A stretch of 26,386 bases of DNA. Origin: a virus. Below are positions 23,861 to 26,386 of this stretch, piece after piece (within the stretch, counting starts at the first letter, position 1; the number at the start of each line of letters is the position of its first letter). Made by a program: the position numbers and the translations under genes. The stretch covers positions 1-26,386 of IMG/VR virus record IMGVR_UViG_3300046003_005393; one strand, 5' to 3'. Below the pieces are notes generated by a model that did no database searches, was not told the DNA's origin, and saw nothing but the letters and a program-made list of their open reading frames with translations.

Positions 23861-23885
23861 CTTGTGGGTACTATTTTATTATATA
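23861..23885 (-). promoter_or_regulatory. Leader of the baseplate block with TATAAT box
   Basis: The 25-base gap between the small-gene cluster and the 550-aa gene reads, on the minus strand, TATATAATAAAATAGTACCC up to the ATG. TATAAT is at 23883-23878, 17 bases before the start. It is a candidate promoter for the baseplate block (bacterial -10 or phage late-type), but no clear -35 or Bacteroidota TTTG element is present. Confidence 0.3.
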
Positions 23886-24437
23886 TCATCCTATCGTTTC
23901 GATGAAAGAGTCTGTGTCTTTTTCGGTAGGAAATAGATCAGAAAATGCTCTTTTAATTCGATTATCAAAATCCGCATTTGAATTTAATTTGAGGTCACCT
24001 TCATAAGGAGTTCTCAGTACGATTTTCTTAATCGATCTCAATTTTTGTAGGATGAGATATTCTTGAATCTTATTGAAAAGATCCATCATCTCGATTTTAG
24101 TACGAACTACTAGATTTGACTCTACACAAAATCGATACCTGGATTTTTCTCCAAGCCAATTCTCCATTTCGACTATAGTCTTTATTTCTTTCGGTAGAGT
24201 AAGAGGCTTAGGTTTGCCTCGATAATTTGTAAGGAAAGGTTTGCCGATAAAGGCAGTTTTAAGAAAATGTATACCATCATAGAATTTGATGATACGAATA
24301 TGATAGACAGGAATATCTTCTTCAAAGAAGACATCTTCTATTATCCCTTTGACTGGGATGATTGTTTCTGGGTCGGAGTTAGATGTAAGTAAAGCATGGC
24401 ATATACTCTTCTTATCAAGAATTTGAGTTTTTATCAT
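23886..24437 (-). CDS. Uncharacterised 183-aa protein
   Basis: The 183-residue product has a beta-rich first half (IIPVKGIIEDVFFEED, PVYHIRIIKFYDGIHF) and a helical C-terminus (MMDLFNKIQEYLILQKLR, then DFDNRIKRAFSDLFP). It is rich in Lys and Ile, with no signal peptide or membrane segment. It ends in TGA and its start overlaps the upstream gene by 23 bases, typical of tightly packed small phage genes. It lies directly upstream of the baseplate block, where tail completion or tail-assembly factors often occur, but nothing in the sequence identifies one. No family is recognised. Confidence 0.75.
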   Translation of the reverse strand: MIKTQILDKKSICHALLTSNSDPETIIPVKGIIEDVFFEEDIPVYHIRIIKFYDGIHFLKTAFIGKPFLTNYRGKPKPLTLPKEIKTIVEMENWLGEKSRYRFCVESNLVVRTKIEMMDLFNKIQEYLILQKLRSIKKIVLRTPYEGDLKLNSNADFDNRIKRAFSDLFPTEKDTDSFIETIG

Positions 24438-24819
24438 GATCGAGTAGAGAAACTGTATTGAATTCTTTAATCAGTTTTTTATCTTTTACTTCTTTATCAA
24501 CTAATAGATGATAGAAAACAGGCACAAAACATTCTCCGAAAAAGTCTTTAAGACGGATGATAAAATTTTGATCTATCTTCTCTCTAAGAACAAATACGAA
24601 TTCGGTTTTTCTGCATTCTCTAAAACTATTTAATCTCTTGACTATTTGATAATTAACTATCTCATCACTCGGTGGAGTTTTTGATGAATCGTTATTCGTT
24701 AATTTTTGATGAATCTCATAGTGATTGATGATATCAGAATTCTTTTTACGTGTAAAACTATTTTCAAAAGTTTCTCGATCACATCTTACTATGAATACGT
24801 TCTTAGACATTATTGGCAT
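24415..24819 (-). CDS. Uncharacterised 134-aa protein
   Basis: The product starts at ATG 24819 (MPIMSKNVF); a second in-frame ATG at 24810 (MSKNVFIVRCDRETF) is an equally plausible start with a smaller overlap. The protein has an N-terminal strand NVFIVRCDR, a polar middle rich in Asn, Ser and Lys, then FVFVLREKIDQNFIIRL and FFGECFVPVFYHLLVD. The strand-helix pattern is suggestive of a small alpha/beta protein, but no Walker or other nucleotide-binding motif is present. It overlaps both neighbours and ends in TGA. No family is recognised. Confidence 0.7.
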   Translation of the reverse strand: MPIMSKNVFIVRCDRETFENSFTRKKNSDIINHYEIHQKLTNNDSSKTPPSDEIVNYQIVKRLNSFRECRKTEFVFVLREKIDQNFIIRLKDFFGECFVPVFYHLLVDKEVKDKKLIKEFNTVSLLDHDKNSNS

Positions 24820-25153
24820 TCTCTATTAACCCCTTCTTCACCTCTTTCAAATGTTTTATCTGTGCAGATAAACCTTTGATTCGGTCATCGACTTCTACTA
24901 AAGAAGGTACATATTTTTCTCCCCAATCAAGATACATCTTCAATTGTAGCGATTCGAAATCGGAACCCAAGTCCAATCCTAAATCTGAACTGACATCTTC
25001 TAATAATTCGATGATGCCAAGAAAAGAATCAGGTTTGTCCTCTGGTTCGATCTCGTATACTTTTAAGTTTTCGCTAGAATCTTGATTTGAATGAGTGTCG
25101 ATTACTTTTTTAATCACGCCATTGGAAGCATTACTCAATTCAATTTTAATCAT
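24803..25153 (-). CDS. Uncharacterised small acidic protein, 116 aa
   Basis: This 116-residue acidic protein starts with a TAATG overlap with the upstream basic 116-aa gene. The N-terminal third has beta character (MIKIELSNASNGVIKKVI). The middle is acidic (EIEPEDKPDSF, DVSSDLGLDLGSDFESL). The C-terminal 40 residues form a charged helix (EVDDRIKGLSAQIKHLKEV), probably coiled coil. Being next to a basic protein of the same size and translationally coupled to it, it may be a partner of it; that is speculation. No family is recognised. Confidence 0.72.
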   Translation of the reverse strand: MIKIELSNASNGVIKKVIDTHSNQDSSENLKVYEIEPEDKPDSFLGIIELLEDVSSDLGLDLGSDFESLQLKMYLDWGEKYVPSLVEVDDRIKGLSAQIKHLKEVKKGLIENANNV

Positions 25154-25503
25154 TACGATACTGAATTTTCTGCTAGGCGGTTTTCTCTTCTGATTTCTCT
25201 TAAACGTGCAGGACGCTCTTTAGAACCCCAAACTTTAATTGTTTGAACCCATTCAGCAATATGTGCATCAATTTCTTCTGATGATTTACCTTCAGCTTTC
25301 ATTGATTGAATCATAGCAGTTTGAATTTCTTCGTATTTGGCTTCTTCAGCTTTACGAACTGCATCTTCGTTTTGAGCGTGTAATTTAGCTCCTCTTTCTT
25401 GTACTCCAGCTTTCCATTCTTTGTAAGCAGTAGGATTGAATTTTTTGAGGAATCGCTCATATAAACGTCTTTGAGCTCTTGCTTGTGTTTGTGGTCTTTT
25501 CAT
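25153..25503 (-). CDS. Uncharacterised small basic helical protein, 116 aa
   Basis: The 116-residue protein is highly helical and rich in Lys, Arg, Glu and Ala. The N-terminus is strongly basic (MKRPQTQARAQRRLYERFLK, then KEWKAG), followed by a charged helix (DAVRKAEEAKYEEIQTAMI) and a basic end (SKERPARLREIRRENR). Such composition fits a nucleic-acid-binding or scaffold-type phage protein, but there is no specific motif. It is joined to both neighbours by TAATG overlaps (25503 and 25153). No family is recognised. Confidence 0.75.
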   Translation of the reverse strand: MKRPQTQARAQRRLYERFLKKFNPTAYKEWKAGVQERGAKLHAQNEDAVRKAEEAKYEEIQTAMIQSMKAEGKSSEEIDAHIAEWVQTIKVWGSKERPARLREIRRENRLAENSVS

Positions 25504-25721
25504 TATTTTTTCTTTTTAGAAGTTATTAATTTATCAGAGATTTTATATATCAGCGGTGGAATTTCTTCACCGTCTTCTTTACACATTGTAAAGTATTTTA
25601 ACATGGACTGTAGACTATTTTTTAAGTCTTCAATTTCACTTATAGATTCGAATTCGATTTGAAAATTTTTGTCAACGTATGGGTTGTCAACTAGTCTGCA
25701 TTTCATTTTTGATGTCATCAT
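25503..25721 (-). CDS. Uncharacterised small protein, about 72 aa
   Basis: The open frame runs from a GTG at 25730 but ATG at 25721 (MMTSKMKCRLVDN) or ATG at 25706 (MKCRLVDN) is the more likely start; I chose 25721. It overlaps the end of the 205-aa gene by 20-35 bases in the +1 frame. The product has a short beta start, then a helix (ESISEIEDLKNSLQSMLKYF) and a Lys-rich end (LITSKKKK). It ends in a TAATG junction with the next gene. No slippery sequence typical of programmed frameshifting is present at the overlap. No family is recognised. Confidence 0.6.
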   Translation of the reverse strand: MMTSKMKCRLVDNPYVDKNFQIEFESISEIEDLKNSLQSMLKYFTMCKEDGEEIPPLIYKISDKLITSKKKK

Positions 25722-26304
25722 TTTCTTCACCTACAAATAATGATTCTATCTTTTCTTTGATAGACTCTGTTAATTTGTCGGTTACTGCTGGAGTGTTTAT
25801 TTTTTCAGTAGCAGACTTAATGATTTCATTGATGACTTCTTCTCTATCAAACATAACGTCCAAAAGCTCAAGAACTTTACTCGTAGGAACTTCCAATTCG
25901 AAGTCGATGAGTAGTGTAAGTTTTTGAGTCTTCTTTTGTTTATCGAGAATAATTTTTATAGGATTCTGTTCTGCTACTATTTGAACCGGTGCTACAATCG
26001 TAGGTTGTTCTACCGGTCTTTCATTTAGTTGTTGTAAGAGAGCTGGATCATTTCCTAAAATAGCATTCCAATCCGTAGTTTGATCTAATATGTTAGGTGC
26101 TGTTTCATTTGATTGAAATTGAGACTTTTGATTATAGATAACTTCATCTATCTGTCTCAAATCCATATCAATTCTATCTTTAGGAACCATTTGTCCCGAT
26201 TCAAAATAGATTGTATTATCGTCTTCAGCTAAGTAAACTTCTACTCTCCCAGCTCGAGAGGTAGTGTTCCATTCGTAGTATTTTTTGATTTCTCCTGTTT
26301 CCAT
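25687..26304 (-). CDS. Uncharacterised 205-aa protein
   Basis: This 205-residue protein is the first complete gene of the cluster. The N-terminal 55 residues are beta-prone (YYEWNTTSRAGRVEVYLAED). The middle (70-115) is Gln/Pro/Asn-rich and probably a linker (NERPVEQPTIVAPVQIV). The C-terminal half has KLTLLIDFELEVPTSKVLEL followed by helices (MFDREEVINEIIKSATEK, SIKEKIESLF). The start has no Shine-Dalgarno sequence; the leader reads TCATAAAAAGAAT. It ends in TGA, overlapping the next gene. Its location upstream of tail genes could suggest an assembly chaperone, but there is no evidence beyond position. Confidence 0.75.
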   Translation of the reverse strand: METGEIKKYYEWNTTSRAGRVEVYLAEDDNTIYFESGQMVPKDRIDMDLRQIDEVIYNQKSQFQSNETAPNILDQTTDWNAILGNDPALLQQLNERPVEQPTIVAPVQIVAEQNPIKIILDKQKKTQKLTLLIDFELEVPTSKVLELLDVMFDREEVINEIIKSATEKINTPAVTDKLTESIKEKIESLFVGEENDDIKNEMQTS

Positions 26305-26337
26305 ATTCTTTTTATGAAGATCAATTCAATAAGTTTC

Positions 26338-26385
26338 TTAAAAATTCGGACAAGGGGTAGGTGTACTAGTAACAAAATCAAAAGG
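26338..26385 (-). CDS. Possible C-terminal end of an upstream gene (partial)
   Basis: At the right edge one minus-strand frame reads PFDFVTSTPTPCPNF and then TAA at 26340-26338, 33 bases before the next start. With gene packing this dense an upstream gene ending here is expected, but a second frame is also open across these bases, and 15 residues cannot identify a product. Confidence 0.35.
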   Translation of the reverse strand, partial: PFDFVTSTPTPCPNF

Positions 26386-26386
26386 G

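Noticed and set aside
25687-25730. Programmed frameshift producing a tail-assembly chaperone fusion
   Set aside because: The overlap is in the +1 frame, lacks a typical slippery heptamer, and a TAG stop lies right before the GTG in the downstream frame.
1-26386. tRNA genes, CRISPR arrays, insertion sequences, integrase or attachment sites
   Set aside because: Gaps between genes are at most 72 bases and contain no cloverleaf, regular repeats with spacers, terminal inverted repeats or recombinase-like sequence.
1-26386. TAG-to-Gln recoding in this window
   Set aside because: All genes read through normally under the standard code without needing readthrough at in-frame TAG codons; only the absence of TAG stops is left as a weak hint.

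Overview
The window is part of a large tailed-phage genome with a contractile (myovirus-type) tail. It is AT-rich and almost completely coding. All 22 complete genes and the two partial genes at the edges lie on the minus strand, so transcription runs from high to low coordinates. The longest stretch without a gene is 72 bases. Two sequence features point to a Bacteroidota host: almost no start codon has a Shine-Dalgarno sequence (leaders are A/T-rich instead), and the phage-encoded ribosomal protein S1 begins with a short FDW.xxxE-type segment like that of Bacteroidota S1 proteins. The host assignment is inference.

Layout in transcription order: (1) 26386-23886: the last codons of an upstream gene and six small, tightly overlapping genes of unknown function. 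(2) 23860-17811: the central baseplate module, with a 550-aa virion protein, a gp53-like wedge protein, a gp27/gpD-like hub, a 485-aa tube- or adaptor-type protein and a gp5/gpV-like spike with no lysozyme domain. (3) 17808-17176: an unrecognised 210-aa protein. (4) 17103-15934: a four-domain ribosomal protein S1 homologue, embedded among the tail genes. (5) 15897-13751: a protein with an amidoligase-like body and a pentapeptide-repeat tail, then a 261-aa structural protein. (6) 13728-7474: the wedge module, with gp25, gp6/gpJ, an 82-aa protein and a 1285-aa gp7/gpI-like protein with Ig/PKD-like extensions. (7) 7470-757: a small fibre-like protein, a 691-aa structural protein and a 1345-aa protein ending in a self-processing Hint (intein-like) domain. 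(8) 707-1: the start of another virion protein that runs off the window.

Genes 2, 5, 6 and 7 together look like the parts list of a complex baseplate: hub, spike, wedges and peripheral fibres. Six junctions are TAATG stop/start overlaps, which suggests translational coupling and co-expression as one late operon. The main unexpected elements are the S1 homologue inside this operon, the C-terminal Hint domain on a giant baseplate/tail protein, and the amidoligase-like/pentapeptide-repeat fusion. No tRNA, CRISPR array, insertion sequence or integrase was seen. No gene here ends in TAG.
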